64,000 nt of DNA from Arthrobacter sp. Soil782 (GCF_001428435.1 NZ_LMSO01000008.1:237366-301365); one strand, 5' to 3'; shown: positions 15,777 through 24,298, counted from the stretch's first letter. Made by a program: numbers and translations. The notes: a model not told the origin generated them from the letters alone.

Positions 15777-17013
15777 GACGGGTCCAATCCGTGCGTCGTT
15801 CGGAGCTGCCGTCCGGCTGGGCCAGGAGCTCGGATGCGTACTCGTAGGTTGTTGCGAGTCCATCGAGGTTGACTCCATCGCGGGCAACCTCCTGCCCGCC
15901 CACTTGCGCCCACCAGGTGGAAAGCGTGTCCGGGGTGAACTCGTCGGGGTGGCAGAAATCGAGCAACCGGTGCCGAGCCAGGCCACGTGCGCGAATCAGC
16001 TGCTCCCGGCGCGGGTGGACCCGCGGCACGATCAGGGCAGGGGTGGTGGTGCTCATGATTTCGCACACGGTGTTGTACCCGCCCATGGCGACGACAGCCG
16101 CCGCCGACTGTATCTCTGCAAGGGCGTCCCGCACGGATCCGACGACATGCGTGCGGGGGCCGGCCGCCGCCTCAACCTGTGCACGGTCGCCTTTCGGCAT
16201 CTGGGGACCGGTGACAATGAGGTGCTCGAGCCCCTCCGGGAGCCTGGCGCGGGCGGCGGTCAGGGTTACGTCAAGACCGTCGGATCCGCCGCCGGCCATC
16301 GTGACGACGAAGGGAACACCGGTGGCGCCGGTACGACGCCGGACCGGACGGCCGACGGAAAGGTATCCGGTGTGCCGCACGAGGTGGGCGAGGCTGCCTG
16401 GAATTTCGCCGGAGCGCACCGGATCGTGGACCAGCGGATCCCCGTACACCCAAAACTCATCGAACGTCCGGTCCACCTGGTCCAGATCCAGTGCGGTCCA
16501 TTCACGACGTGCAGCCGAGGGTTGGTCGAGAACTTCGCGCAAGCCGAGCACTACCCGGCACGACGGATGCTCGCGCCGCAGTTGCTCCAGCCCGTTTGCC
16601 AGTTCATGCTCCACTCCAAACGGGTGCCGGTCCACCACCACAAGGTGAGGACGGAAGTCGTGGAACACTGCCGCGATCAGGGATGACCGAAGTTTGATGA
16701 TGTCCGTCTGCTGGACATTCAGGTACCGGGCTTCATAGCCTCCCGTGCCCTTCGCGATACCCGGCACCACCACCCAGTCCCACCCCTCGGGGATTTCGAA
16801 GCGGGTGGCTGCGGCGACTCCCGTGACCAGCACTCCGCTCACCGTCCGGCCGGCCCGCCTGAAGCTGCCGGTGAGAGCATGCGCCAGCGCGAGGTTGCGG
16901 CGGGTATGTCCCAACCCCTGGGAATCGTGCGAGTACAGGACCACGCGAAGCGTCCCGCGTTTCTGCGCTCCGGCCGTCGTGGCCCTGCTGTCCTTCACCG
17001 TCATGGCTTGCAT
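15763..17013 (-). CDS. GT28/MurG-like glycosyltransferase, first gene of the glycan/exporter operon
   Basis: A 416-residue protein of the MurG/UGT-like GT-B class. The N-terminal domain contains VLYSHDSQGLGHTRRNLALA, where GxGHxxR is the hallmark of GT28-like enzymes. The C-terminal domain contains FVVTMAGGGSDG, LIVTGPQMP and VVAMGGYNTVCEIMSTTTPA, corresponding to the nucleotide-sugar site. It starts the six-gene operon. A GGGGAAAG sequence precedes the ATG at 17013; another in-frame ATG lies at 17004. The upstream region holds the inverted repeat ATGAGAG-AG-CTCTCAT at 17091-17106. Family members act on lipid-linked or small-molecule acceptors; the acceptor here is unknown. Confidence 0.85.
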   Translation of the reverse strand: MQAMTVKDSRATTAGAQKRGTLRVVLYSHDSQGLGHTRRNLALAHALTGSFRRAGRTVSGVLVTGVAAATRFEIPEGWDWVVVPGIAKGTGGYEARYLNVQQTDIIKLRSSLIAAVFHDFRPHLVVVDRHPFGVEHELANGLEQLRREHPSCRVVLGLREVLDQPSAARREWTALDLDQVDRTFDEFWVYGDPLVHDPVRSGEIPGSLAHLVRHTGYLSVGRPVRRRTGATGVPFVVTMAGGGSDGLDVTLTAARARLPEGLEHLIVTGPQMPKGDRAQVEAAAGPRTHVVGSVRDALAEIQSAAAVVAMGGYNTVCEIMSTTTPALIVPRVHPRREQLIRARGLARHRLLDFCHPDEFTPDTLSTWWAQVGGQEVARDGVNLDGLATTYEYASELLAQPDGSSERRTDWTRHAAV

Positions 17014-17090
17014 CCAACTTTCCCCGCAGCCAACTGGAACCGCAGGTTTCCCATTTAGCCAGCCGGCTATGAGACGTCGGTGAGCTATTC

Positions 17091-17106
17091 ATGAGAGAGC
17101 TCTCAT
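17091..17106. promoter_or_regulatory. Inverted repeat ATGAGAG-AG-CTCTCAT upstream of the glycosyltransferase operon
   Basis: Two perfect 7-base arms are separated by two bases, about 78 bases before the operon start. Its length and compact spacing fit a dimeric regulator site. There is no independent proof and no adjacent regulator gene. Confidence 0.35.
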
Positions 17107-17147
17107 ATGAAGTGGTCTGTGGAGCGGGAGTTAGTGGGTGCACGTAG

Positions 17148-17189
17148 GAGTGCCCGTCTCCTGTAGCCACAGATGCAGGGGACGGGCAC
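17148..17189 (-). terminator. Stem-loop downstream of the DUF1540 gene
   Basis: Arms AGTGCCCGTCTCCTG and CAGGGGACGGGCACT pair over 15 bases, with one wobble and a 12-base loop. It begins 20 bases after the DUF1540 stop on the minus strand. No T-run follows, so it may be a weak or Rho-assisted terminator that separates that gene from the glycosyltransferase operon. Confidence 0.5.
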
Positions 17190-17208
17190 TATTCATGCCG
17201 GAGCGGCG

Positions 17209-17499
17209 CTACCGTGGCTGGTAGGAAAGGCAGTCAGCCAGATCAGAACCGGACCCGATCTTCACGTCGTGCTTGTTGCACATGAGATGGCTGTTGTGAA
17301 CGCACTCGTTGCGTTGGCAGGCACCCACATGCGCAAGGACCATCGGCAGGCCGCCGGTCTCCGAGGTATCGATGAAGGTTGCGCAGGAAGCGTGCTCAGG
17401 ACTGCCGCTGACTGTGATGGCATACGCGGTGCAGCCGTCGTGGTTGAAGGCGCAGGTGTGAACGGTGCAATCGGATACTTCAGTGACTTCCGTTGTCAT
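17209..17499 (-). CDS. DUF1540 Cys-rich protein
   Basis: A 96-residue protein with eight cysteines and several histidines. It has two Cys-rich halves: SDCTVHTCAFNHDGCTAYAI and, near residue 70, GACQRNECVHNSHLMCNKHD. This duplicated CxxxxC-x5-C pattern fits DUF1540, a presumed metal-binding module of unknown role. The start is the ATG at 17499, which has a strong GGAGGAATC ribosome binding site. It is monocistronic, between the spermidine-synthase-like gene and the glycosyltransferase operon on the same strand, with a stem-loop after its stop. Confidence 0.8.
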   Translation of the reverse strand: MTTEVTEVSDCTVHTCAFNHDGCTAYAITVSGSPEHASCATFIDTSETGGLPMVLAHVGACQRNECVHNSHLMCNKHDVKIGSGSDLADCLSYQPR

Positions 17500-17607
17500 G
17501 ATTCCTCCATCAACGGTGATCGGAAAATTGTCCGTGCAGTAGTTCAACGGTACTGCGGGTTACGGCCCGTGGCACGGGTTCTTTAGCGCATGAAAACTGC
17601 GCGTAAA

Positions 17608-18384
17608 TCAGCGCTTTCTACCGGCGAAATCCGTGTAGTCGGCGCCGGTCAGGAGTGCGGCCGGATGCGGTCCCGCAGCCGCAAGGGGCGCCGTCCACGC
17701 CGGGTTCCACCAAGTTGACGCCGCCAGCACGATGTTTCCCGCGTGCTGCCCGGTGAACATGGCGGTCTCGCCCAGCGCCGCGACGTCGTACCCGGTCTCC
17801 AGCAGCAGGAGCGCCTGTTCGCGAGCGAAGGTCAGCGGAGGATCATCGCCTACGTTCACAAGCACAACGCCGCCGGGTGCGGCCGCCCTGGTGAGGAGGC
17901 GGTAAACCTCCGGCGTGGCTAATTCGGTGGCACCGTCGGCACCGGAGAATACATCGAGAACGACGGCGTCAAACGCACCTTCAGTGCAGGCGGTTAGTGT
18001 GTCGCTCGCGTCTTCTACCAGTAGCTCGCAGTCGGTACCCGGTGGTAGCGGCAGGTGCTCCACCACGAAAGCAAGCAGTTCCCGCTCGCGCTCGACGGCA
18101 ACCTGGCGGGATCCGGGACGGGTGGCCTGTACGTAACGAGCAAGGGTCAGTGCACCTGCTCCGAGGTGCAGGACGCGTATCGGCTGGCCGGCTGGCTTGA
18201 AGACGTCAAGGACGTTCGCGATCCGGCGGAGGTACTCATAAAAAACGTTGCGTGGATCGGCGAGGTCGACGTGCGACTGCTGCGCACCGCCGATGCTCAG
18301 GATGAAGGCGCCATCGTTATGGGCATCCATGTCAATTTCAGCATGCGCACCTGCCGCGCGGAGGTAGCGGGACGGCACGCTCAC
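17608..18384 (-). CDS. Spermidine-synthase-like AdoMet-fold protein
   Basis: A 258-residue protein with the Rossmann fold of spermidine synthases and related methyltransferases. Motif I is VLHLGAGALTLARYV, the acidic end of strand 2 is in VAVERERELLAFV, and the active-site-like strand reads FDAVVLDVFSGADGATEL. Many actinobacterial paralogues keep the fold without proven polyamine synthesis. No AdoMet decarboxylase gene is nearby. The GTG start overlaps the aminotransferase stop as GTGA, so the two are translationally coupled. Function should be stated only as AdoMet-dependent transferase fold. Confidence 0.8.
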   Translation of the reverse strand: MSVPSRYLRAAGAHAEIDMDAHNDGAFILSIGGAQQSHVDLADPRNVFYEYLRRIANVLDVFKPAGQPIRVLHLGAGALTLARYVQATRPGSRQVAVERERELLAFVVEHLPLPPGTDCELLVEDASDTLTACTEGAFDAVVLDVFSGADGATELATPEVYRLLTRAAAPGGVVLVNVGDDPPLTFAREQALLLLETGYDVAALGETAMFTGQHAGNIVLAASTWWNPAWTAPLAAAGPHPAALLTGADYTDFAGRKR

Positions 18385-19607
18385 AGCCGCTCCCGGAGCG
18401 AGGACAGGCGGTGTACCGCGTCGGCGAGCACTTCCTCCTTCTTGCAGAACGCGAAGCGCAGGAGTGAGCGGGTGCGCCGTGCTCCTGCCTCATGACAGAA
18501 CACCGGAACGGGGATTGCCGCCACACCAACCAGTTCCGGCATGCGCCTGGCCAGGGCGACGGCATCGGTGACGCCGAGCGGAGCTGCATCGACGACGGTG
18601 AAGTAAGTCGCCTGCGGGGTGAAGACGTCAAAGCCGGCGGCACTGAGGCCTTCCCCCAGGAGGTCCCGCCTGTTCCGGAGGGAGTCGGCGATCGCGCGGT
18701 AGAAGGAGTCCTCCAGACCCAACCCGAGCGCCACAGCGCCCTGGAACGGAGTGCCGGAACTGTAGCTGAGGAAGGATTTCACGCTGCGGACTGAATCCAC
18801 CAGGTCAGCAGGCCCGGTCAACCAACCAATTTTCCAGCCGGTCACCGAGAACGTCTTTCCTGCTGAGGAGATCGTGACTGTGCGCTCCCATGCACCGGGC
18901 AGCGTGGCTACCGGGATATGTGTCGCTGCGAACGTCAGATGCTCGTACACCTCGTCGGTGACAATGATGGCGCCGAAGCGCTCGGCCAGTTCAACGACGC
19001 GGACAAGCGTTTCCCGGGTGAACACGGTGCCCATGGGATTATGCGGGTTATTCACCACGATCACCCGGGTACGCTCACTCATGGCGGCTTCAAGGGCTTC
19101 CAGATCCGGTTGGTACGCCGGTCCCACCAGCGGCGCAGTGGTGTGCCGGGCTCCGCTGAGGCCGATGATGGCACCGTAGGAGTCATAGAACGGCTCGAAC
19201 GTCAGCACCTCGTCCCCCGGCCCGGCGAAGGCGAGGATTGACGCGGCTATCGCCTCAGTGGCGCCCGTGGACACAACAACTTCCCGTTCGGCGTCAACGG
19301 GCAGTCCGTAGAAGCGCTGCTGGTGAGCTGCAATCGCCTCCCGGAGCACGGGGAGCCCACGCCCGGGGGCGTACTGGTTCATACCGGAGGCGATGTTCTC
19401 GCGGGCGGCATTCAGGAGGAGTTCAGGCCCGTCCTCGTCCGGGTAGCCCTGGCCCAGGTTGATCGCATTGTGCTGCCCGGCGAGCGCCGTTATCTCTTCG
19501 AAAATAACGGTTCCGAGGCTGCCGTCGGGGGAGAGAAGGTTTGCACCCCGGGCGGTTCGCTGCCAACCGGAGAGTTGTCCTGCCGCGGCGGATTGGTTCG
19601 ATTCCAT
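18381..19607 (-). CDS. Class I/II PLP-dependent aminotransferase (DapC-like)
   Basis: A 408-residue fold-type I aminotransferase. Visible motifs are INLGQGYPDEDGPE at the N-terminus, VVVNNPHNPMGTVF with the PLP-stacking Asn, IIVTDEVYEHLTF with the Asp that contacts the pyridine nitrogen, and SSAGKTFSVTGWKIGW with the Schiff-base Lys. RSLLRFAFCK near the end carries the substrate carboxylate Arg. The pattern is closest to N-succinyldiaminopimelate and methionine aminotransferases of actinobacteria; the substrate cannot be fixed from sequence. The gene lies back to back with coaD and is coupled to the spermidine-synthase-like gene by a 4-base overlap. Confidence 0.88.
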   Translation of the reverse strand: MESNQSAAAGQLSGWQRTARGANLLSPDGSLGTVIFEEITALAGQHNAINLGQGYPDEDGPELLLNAARENIASGMNQYAPGRGLPVLREAIAAHQQRFYGLPVDAEREVVVSTGATEAIAASILAFAGPGDEVLTFEPFYDSYGAIIGLSGARHTTAPLVGPAYQPDLEALEAAMSERTRVIVVNNPHNPMGTVFTRETLVRVVELAERFGAIIVTDEVYEHLTFAATHIPVATLPGAWERTVTISSAGKTFSVTGWKIGWLTGPADLVDSVRSVKSFLSYSSGTPFQGAVALGLGLEDSFYRAIADSLRNRRDLLGEGLSAAGFDVFTPQATYFTVVDAAPLGVTDAVALARRMPELVGVAAIPVPVFCHEAGARRTRSLLRFAFCKKEEVLADAVHRLSSLRERL

Positions 19608-19684
19608 GTCATCCAGTATCTCGAACCCGCGATTCCGGTTGGGACACGACTGAAAACCCTCCTCTCACGCGGTAGATTCGTTGT

Positions 19685-20161
19685 ATGCGTCGAGCCGTCT
19701 GCCCTGGATCCTTTGACCCCATTCACAATGGGCATCTCGAGGTTATTGCCCGTGCCGCCAGCCTTTTCGACGAAGTGATCGTCGCAGTCTCCACCAACTA
19801 CGCAAAGAAGTACCGGTTCGAGCTCGAGGACCGGCTGGAGATTGCCCGCGAAACTCTCACATTCCTCCGCGGCGTTTCTGTGCTGCCCATGGGCGACGGA
19901 CTCCTGGCGGATTTCTGCCGGAAGCAGGGTGCAAACCTGATCGTCAAGGGCGTGCGGTCAAGCGCGGACTTCGAGTACGAGCTGCCGATGGCTGCAATGA
20001 ACCGCCAGTTGGCCGGAGTTGAGACCGTGTTCATACCGGCGGAGGCAAGCTACTCGCACCTCTCGTCGACGCTCTTGAAGGAGGTTGCGGGCCTGGGCGG
20101 TGACATTTCGCCCTTTGTTCCCAAGGCTGTGCTCAAGCGGCTGAACGAAGATGCTCACTGA
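19685..20161 (+). CDS. coaD: Phosphopantetheine adenylyltransferase
   Basis: CoaD transfers AMP from ATP to 4'-phosphopantetheine, the penultimate step of coenzyme A synthesis. The 158-residue product begins MRRAVCPGSFDPIHNGHLEV, with the family's xxGSFDPxxxGH nucleotide-binding motif. The second motif SYSHLSSTLLKEVAGLGGDI includes the ISSTxVR-equivalent loop. Length is typical. It is followed 59 bases later by a small gene on the same strand. In related genomes coaD follows rsmD directly; here about 12.7 kb of accessory genes intervene. Confidence 0.96.
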   Translation: MRRAVCPGSFDPIHNGHLEVIARAASLFDEVIVAVSTNYAKKYRFELEDRLEIARETLTFLRGVSVLPMGDGLLADFCRKQGANLIVKGVRSSADFEYELPMAAMNRQLAGVETVFIPAEASYSHLSSTLLKEVAGLGGDISPFVPKAVLKRLNEDAH

Positions 20162-20220
20162 ATTGCCTACGCTTCAGTAGAATCAGGACTACCAGTGCCG
20201 GGCGGACAAAAGAGGACACA

Positions 20221-20532
20221 GTGGGCAAGAGCCGAATCAAGCCTCAGGACACGTTTCCTGACAACCTGAATCAGCTTGAGGATAACCAGGTAGAGGTCCT
20301 CAACAGCAAGGTGCACCGTCAGCTTGAGGTCGAGTACGTCGAGGAAGGCACTCCGGATCCGGAGACGGAACACCGGCAGGAGGAGCTGAACGAGGAACTT
20401 GATGACAGGGACCTCCTGTCGGAGGTTTCTACCGAGCACACCGGGCCGGCGTCTTCTAACAACGACGCCGGTGCGCCGCAGGTTGCTGGTTCGCCCGAAG
20501 ACGCTGTCGATCGGAAAGCCGACAGCCGCTGA
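20221..20532 (+). CDS. Hypothetical acidic protein
   Basis: A 103-residue highly acidic and probably disordered protein, rich in Glu, Asp and Gln. The core is FPDNLNQLEDNQVEVLNSKV followed by a Glu-rich stretch with ETEHRQEELNEEL. No family function is known to me. It starts at GTG 20221 preceded by AAGAGGACA, in a normal position after coaD. Its stop is only four bases from the stop of the convergent modC gene. Codon use looks like that of neighbouring genes. Confidence 0.7.
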   Translation: MGKSRIKPQDTFPDNLNQLEDNQVEVLNSKVHRQLEVEYVEEGTPDPETEHRQEELNEELDDRDLLSEVSTEHTGPASSNNDAGAPQVAGSPEDAVDRKADSR

Positions 20533-20536
20533 GGGC

Positions 20537-21574
20537 TCAGCGCAGATAGATCTCGACTTCGGCGGACTTCACGCTGAAGTACACCTCTGCCCCCGGCAGC
20601 AGGTCGAGTTCCGCTGCAGACGCCGTGGTGATCTCCGCGCTCAGATGATCGGCCCGCACAGTGGTGCGTCCGCCGTGCTGCTCGAGGTCGGTGATGGTCA
20701 CGGCCAGCACGTTCCGCGGACTACCTGTCGGTCGGAGCCGGTGGACCGCCACGGCGCGCGGGCTGAAGACGGCAGCAGCCTCCTCGCCCGCCGGAAGGTC
20801 CCGATCCTGCAGCGCCGCCAGCTGTACGCCTCCCGGCGTACGGAGACCATCGCGCGTTGTCGTGCCGGTCATGAGGTTCACCCCGGCGAGTCCTGCAGCG
20901 AAGCTGCTGCGCGGTCGTTCGAGGACCAACCTGGTGGGTCCGTCCTCAACGATCCGCCCGCCGTCGACAATCACAACGCGGTCGGCCAGCAGCAGAGCGT
21001 CGACGATGTCATGGGTGACGATGATCGCGCTGCGCCCCTCGAGTACCCGTCGGAGCATCCTGCGCACCATCGGTGCCACCGAAATGTCCAGTGCAGCCAA
21101 TGGCTCGTCCAACAGCAGAAGCGCAGGCTCAGCGGCCAACGCCCGTGCAACGGCCACCCGTTGCGCCTGTCCGCCGGAAAGGCTCACTGGCCGGCGGTGT
21201 GCAAGGTCGGCTGCGTCCACTTCTCGAAGCCAGCGGTGGGCTTCTTTGCGGGCTGCGCTCCGCGGTACGCCGGCGCACCGGGGGCCAAAAGCCACGTTCT
21301 CCAGAACCGAAAGGTGCGGGAAAAGCAGCGCATCCTGCGCCAACAGGACGATACCGCGGGTATGCGGCGCAAGCCACTCGCCGTCGTCGTACAGGGTTTT
21401 CCCATCCAGGGTGGCCGAGCCACAGTCCGGGCGAAGCAGGCCGGCCAGCACGCTGAGCAGCGTGGATTTCCCAGCGCCATTAGGCCCCATGAGCGCGACC
21501 GTCTCTCCGGTGGCGAGGGAGAACCGGACGTTGAAATCCCGGGCTGGAACGTGCGCGGTGAAATCCAGGCTCAT
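20537..21574 (-). CDS. modC: Molybdate ABC transporter ATP-binding protein
   Basis: A 345-residue ATPase of the molybdate/sulfate importer class. The nucleotide-binding domain has Walker [15 protein letters not shown], signature [16 protein letters not shown], Walker [15 protein letters not shown] and switch TVTHD-like [13 protein letters not shown]-terminal extension from about residue 265 ([20 protein letters not shown]) forms the TOBE/molbindin domain that binds oxyanion. The start ATG overlaps the modB stop as ATGA. With modA and modB it forms one operon that imports molybdate for molybdopterin enzymes. Confidence 0.92.
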   Translation of the reverse strand: MSLDFTAHVPARDFNVRFSLATGETVALMGPNGAGKSTLLSVLAGLLRPDCGSATLDGKTLYDDGEWLAPHTRGIVLLAQDALLFPHLSVLENVAFGPRCAGVPRSAARKEAHRWLREVDAADLAHRRPVSLSGGQAQRVAVARALAAEPALLLLDEPLAALDISVAPMVRRMLRRVLEGRSAIIVTHDIVDALLLADRVVIVDGGRIVEDGPTRLVLERPRSSFAAGLAGVNLMTGTTTRDGLRTPGGVQLAALQDRDLPAGEEAAAVFSPRAVAVHRLRPTGSPRNVLAVTITDLEQHGGRTTVRADHLSAEITTASAAELDLLPGAEVYFSVKSAEVEIYLR

Positions 21575-22362
21575 GGTGCATTGCCCTCATGAATCCGGTG
21601 CGCCACTGCGACCACCAGCACCGCAACCGCGACGAGCACGAGGGACAACGCCACCGCGGCGTCCGGGTCAGTCTCCCGCTGCAGATAGATTTCGAGCGGC
21701 AGCGTCCGGGTGACGCCCTGCAGGCTTCCGGCGAACGTCAGCGTCGCCCCGAACTCGCCAAGCGCGCGGGCGAAGGACAGCACGGCACCGGAAACGATCC
21801 CGGGCCGCACGAGGGGAAGGCTCACCCGCCGCAGCACCGTGGTGGGTCCCGCCCCCAGCGTTGCAGCGACGGCCTCGTACCGGGTACCTGCAGTGCGCAG
21901 GGCGCCCTCGAGGCTCAGCACGAGGAACGGCAGCGCGACGAATGTCTGCGCCAGCACGACGGCGGCGGTCGAGAACGCGATGTCCACCCCTAACACCCGC
22001 AGCGACTCGCCAAGCAAGCCCTGCCTGCCAAACGTGTAGAGCAGAGCGATACCGCCGACCACAGGCGGCAGCACCAACGGCAGGAGCACGAGCGCCCGGA
22101 GGACGCGCTGGCCCCTGAACCGGGTGCGCGCGAGGGCGTACGCCATGGGCACACCGAAAAGGACGCAGAGCAACGTACTTGTTCCTGAGGTCTGGAGGCT
22201 CAGGAGCAGCGCGGCGCGTGAGGAGTCGGAGGTCACCAACTCTGCGAACCGGGACCAGTCCACGCGAAGAACGAGTGCGGTGAGCGGCACAATGAGGAAC
22301 AGGGCCCCCGCCGCTGCGACCGCAAGAAGCCAGCGCGGCATTCCGGAATAGACTCCGGTCAC
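21571..22362 (-). CDS. modB: Molybdate ABC transporter permease
   Basis: A 263-residue integral membrane protein with about five to six hydrophobic helices. The binding-protein-dependent permease EAA loop is present as [26 protein letters not shown], near residue 168. Sequence such as [20 protein letters not shown] and [17 protein letters not shown] is typical of ModB. The GTG start overlaps the modA stop and its own stop overlaps the modC start, so the three genes are translationally coupled. It forms the membrane channel for the ModA-delivered anion. Confidence 0.93.
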   Translation of the reverse strand: MTGVYSGMPRWLLAVAAAGALFLIVPLTALVLRVDWSRFAELVTSDSSRAALLLSLQTSGTSTLLCVLFGVPMAYALARTRFRGQRVLRALVLLPLVLPPVVGGIALLYTFGRQGLLGESLRVLGVDIAFSTAAVVLAQTFVALPFLVLSLEGALRTAGTRYEAVAATLGAGPTTVLRRVSLPLVRPGIVSGAVLSFARALGEFGATLTFAGSLQGVTRTLPLEIYLQRETDPDAAVALSLVLVAVAVLVVAVAHRIHEGNAP

Positions 22363-23114
22363 TGGGCGGGCTTCCCGAAGCCGTGGGATGACAGTATCTC
22401 CTGGCCACTCTCTCCAAGGACGAGGTCAATGAAGTCCGAGGCCGGATCCCCGCTGCTTCCAACCGCTGCGATCGGATAGGTGTTTACTGCCTGCGCGGCG
22501 GCATCGAACGGTACGCCGTCCACGCCCCCGCCCGCGGCGTCAACATCGGTGACATAGACCAGCCCGGCATCGGCCTGCCCGGAGGAGACCTTGCCAAGGA
22601 CGTCGGTAACCGAGCCCTCCTCGCTGACGGGCTCAAGCCAGACGCCGCTTACTTCCTGCGCTGCCGCAGCCGCGGCTCCGCAGGGCACCTGCGGAGCGCA
22701 CAGCACCGTGGCAATACCAGGCTCTGTGAGTGACTCAAGAGATTCGATACCGAGCGGGTTTCCCGCTGCCACTGCGATGGTCAGCACGTTGGTGGCGAAC
22801 GTCTTCGACGGCGAGGCCAGTAGGCCCTCGGCAGCTACCTGCTCCATCGTGGCAGCATTCGCCGGGGCGAAGACCTCGGCGGGCGCCCCGGCGATGATCT
22901 GAGTCGCCAGGTCCGATGATCCCGCAAGGTTCAGTTGCACGCTCAGTCCGGGATGGGCGGCTTCAAATTCTGCGGCGATTTCCTCGAAGGGAGCCTGGAG
23001 GGAAGCGGCTGCGTAGACGTTGAGGACGCCATCGGTCGCCGGATCCGTGTTGCTGCAGGAGGCGAGGGCAAACACGACGACGGCGCTCACCAGCCTGCGC
23101 AAGCGGCGCGTCAC
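22359..23114 (-). CDS. modA: Molybdate-binding lipoprotein
   Basis: A 251-residue periplasmic-type binding protein. The N-terminus is a lipoprotein signal: [18 protein letters not shown] with a lipobox ending at Cys. The mature protein has [20 protein letters not shown] and [20 protein letters not shown], both characteristic of ModA, including Ser residues that contact the oxyanion. [18 protein letters not shown] is the conserved C-terminal ligand loop. It starts at GTG 23114, overlapping the stop of the HTH-molbindin gene as GTGA. It should be anchored on the outer face of the membrane and deliver molybdate to ModBC. Confidence 0.93.
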   Translation of the reverse strand: MTRRLRRLVSAVVVFALASCSNTDPATDGVLNVYAAASLQAPFEEIAAEFEAAHPGLSVQLNLAGSSDLATQIIAGAPAEVFAPANAATMEQVAAEGLLASPSKTFATNVLTIAVAAGNPLGIESLESLTEPGIATVLCAPQVPCGAAAAAAQEVSGVWLEPVSEEGSVTDVLGKVSSGQADAGLVYVTDVDAAGGGVDGVPFDAAAQAVNTYPIAAVGSSGDPASDFIDLVLGESGQEILSSHGFGKPAQ

Positions 23115-23545
23115 CGGGGGCCGCCGGCTGAACGGGGTTGAGAGGTGAAATCAACCGCTGATGTCTCAACGATGACGTTGGTTGCCTTGATGACAGCAAC
23201 AGCAACGGTGCCCGGCTCAATCCCAAGCTCGCGTACCGCTTCGCTGCTCATCAGGGAAACAACCCGGAGCGGTCCGCACTGGAGCTCCACCTGTGACATC
23301 ACCCTGTCGCTGGTTACCTCTGTCACCAGCCCCACAAAGCGGTTGCGGGCGGACGTTGCAACACCGTGCGGGTCTGCGGGAAGGACAGCGCGATCGCGTG
23401 CCAGGCGTGCGAGCTCCAGTCCGTCGACAGAGAGGACACCCGATGAGCGGTTAGCGCCCAGGATTCCATCGTCGATCCAGCGGCGCACGGTATCGGTACT
23501 GACGCCCAGAAACTGCGCAGCGTCTCGGATGCGTATTTGAGTCAC
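23111..23545 (-). CDS. Helix-turn-helix and TOBE (molbindin) regulator of molybdate transport
   Basis: A 144-residue protein joining an N-terminal MerR/excisionase-type helix-turn-helix (RIRDAAQFLGVSTDTVRRWI, residues 4-23) to a single TOBE/molbindin domain. The second domain covers about residues 68-135, with NRFVGLVTEVTSDRVMSQVE and VAVIKATNVIVE. The arrangement fits a molybdate-sensing regulator or storage protein and differs from classical ModE, which has a winged helix and two TOBE domains. I chose the GTG at 23545 because the family begins MTQIRIRDAA; a TTG lies nine bases upstream. It is the first gene of the modABC operon. Confidence 0.85.
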   Translation of the reverse strand: MTQIRIRDAAQFLGVSTDTVRRWIDDGILGANRSSGVLSVDGLELARLARDRAVLPADPHGVATSARNRFVGLVTEVTSDRVMSQVELQCGPLRVVSLMSSEAVRELGIEPGTVAVAVIKATNVIVETSAVDFTSQPRSAGGPR

Positions 23546-23696
23546 ATGATTCAATCTATCGTGGTATTTGCGTTCACATGACCTGTATTTGAACGGATTT
23601 CTTCGTCCGGGTCGAGACCATGGCGGAGTGGGTTTGGGGCGGGGCTTTGTTTCGGGCTAAGATGGTTCGTCGGTCACATGTTCTACAGGAGTTTTC

Positions 23697-24296
23697 ATTA
23701 AAAGCGATCTCAGTTCGCCCCTGGTCTTCAACGTCAGGGATCTTGGGCGCAGCCCGGGGAGCATGCGGACAGTCGAGGAACATGTGCCCGCGCCGAAAGA
23801 TTTTGGTGTGGCGCTCATCGGCGTTCAGGAAGGCTCCAGCATGGAGTTGGACCTGAGGTTCGAGGCTGTACACGAGGGGATCCTGGTATCCGGAACCGTT
23901 GACGTCGAAGTATCCGGCGAATGCGGCAGGTGCCTGGACCCGCTCAGCTACGGCACCAGTGTCGATGTGCAGGAACTCTTCTACTACGACGCCCCTGAGA
24001 TGGCGGAGGATGAAGAGGAGGACCTGCAGCGTCAGGTCGAGAATGACACAGTCAATCTCGAACCGGTGCTGCGGGACGCAGTAGTGACATCGCTGCCGTT
24101 CCAGCCGGTATGCCGGGAGGACTGCCAGGGTTTGTGCGCTGAATGTGGTGCTCGCCTGGAAGATGACCCCGGACACCGGCACGAGGTCCTTGACCCCCGC
24201 TGGGCTGCTCTGACAGGGTTGGCCGGTGCGGCCGCCGGCCCTGAGGCAGCGGAACCAGAAGTTAAGACAGAGTCAGACAAGAGAGAAGAGAGTTAG
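23697..24296 (+). CDS. YceD/DUF177 protein with apparent ATT start codon
   Basis: A 199-residue DUF177 protein, the usual partner of rpmF; the family is linked to rRNA and ribosome biogenesis. Conserved parts are [18 protein letters not shown] at the N-terminus, CGRCLDP near residue 77 and the Cys cluster [13 protein letters not shown] near 140, likely a metal site. The family N-terminus lies upstream of the first ATG (23763), and the frame has no ATG, GTG, TTG or CTG between the stop at 23658 and it. An ATT at 23697 with AGGAG five bases before it is the best start. The gene is two bases from rpmF. Confidence 0.85.
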   Translation: MKSDLSSPLVFNVRDLGRSPGSMRTVEEHVPAPKDFGVALIGVQEGSSMELDLRFEAVHEGILVSGTVDVEVSGECGRCLDPLSYGTSVDVQELFYYDAPEMAEDEEEDLQRQVENDTVNLEPVLRDAVVTSLPFQPVCREDCQGLCAECGARLEDDPGHRHEVLDPRWAALTGLAGAAAGPEAAEPEVKTESDKREES

Positions 24297-24298
24297 TC

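Noticed and set aside
20399..21592. Plus-strand frame of 397 codons opposite modC
   Set aside because: modC has complete ABC ATPase motifs and operon overlaps on the other strand; the plus frame has no motif.
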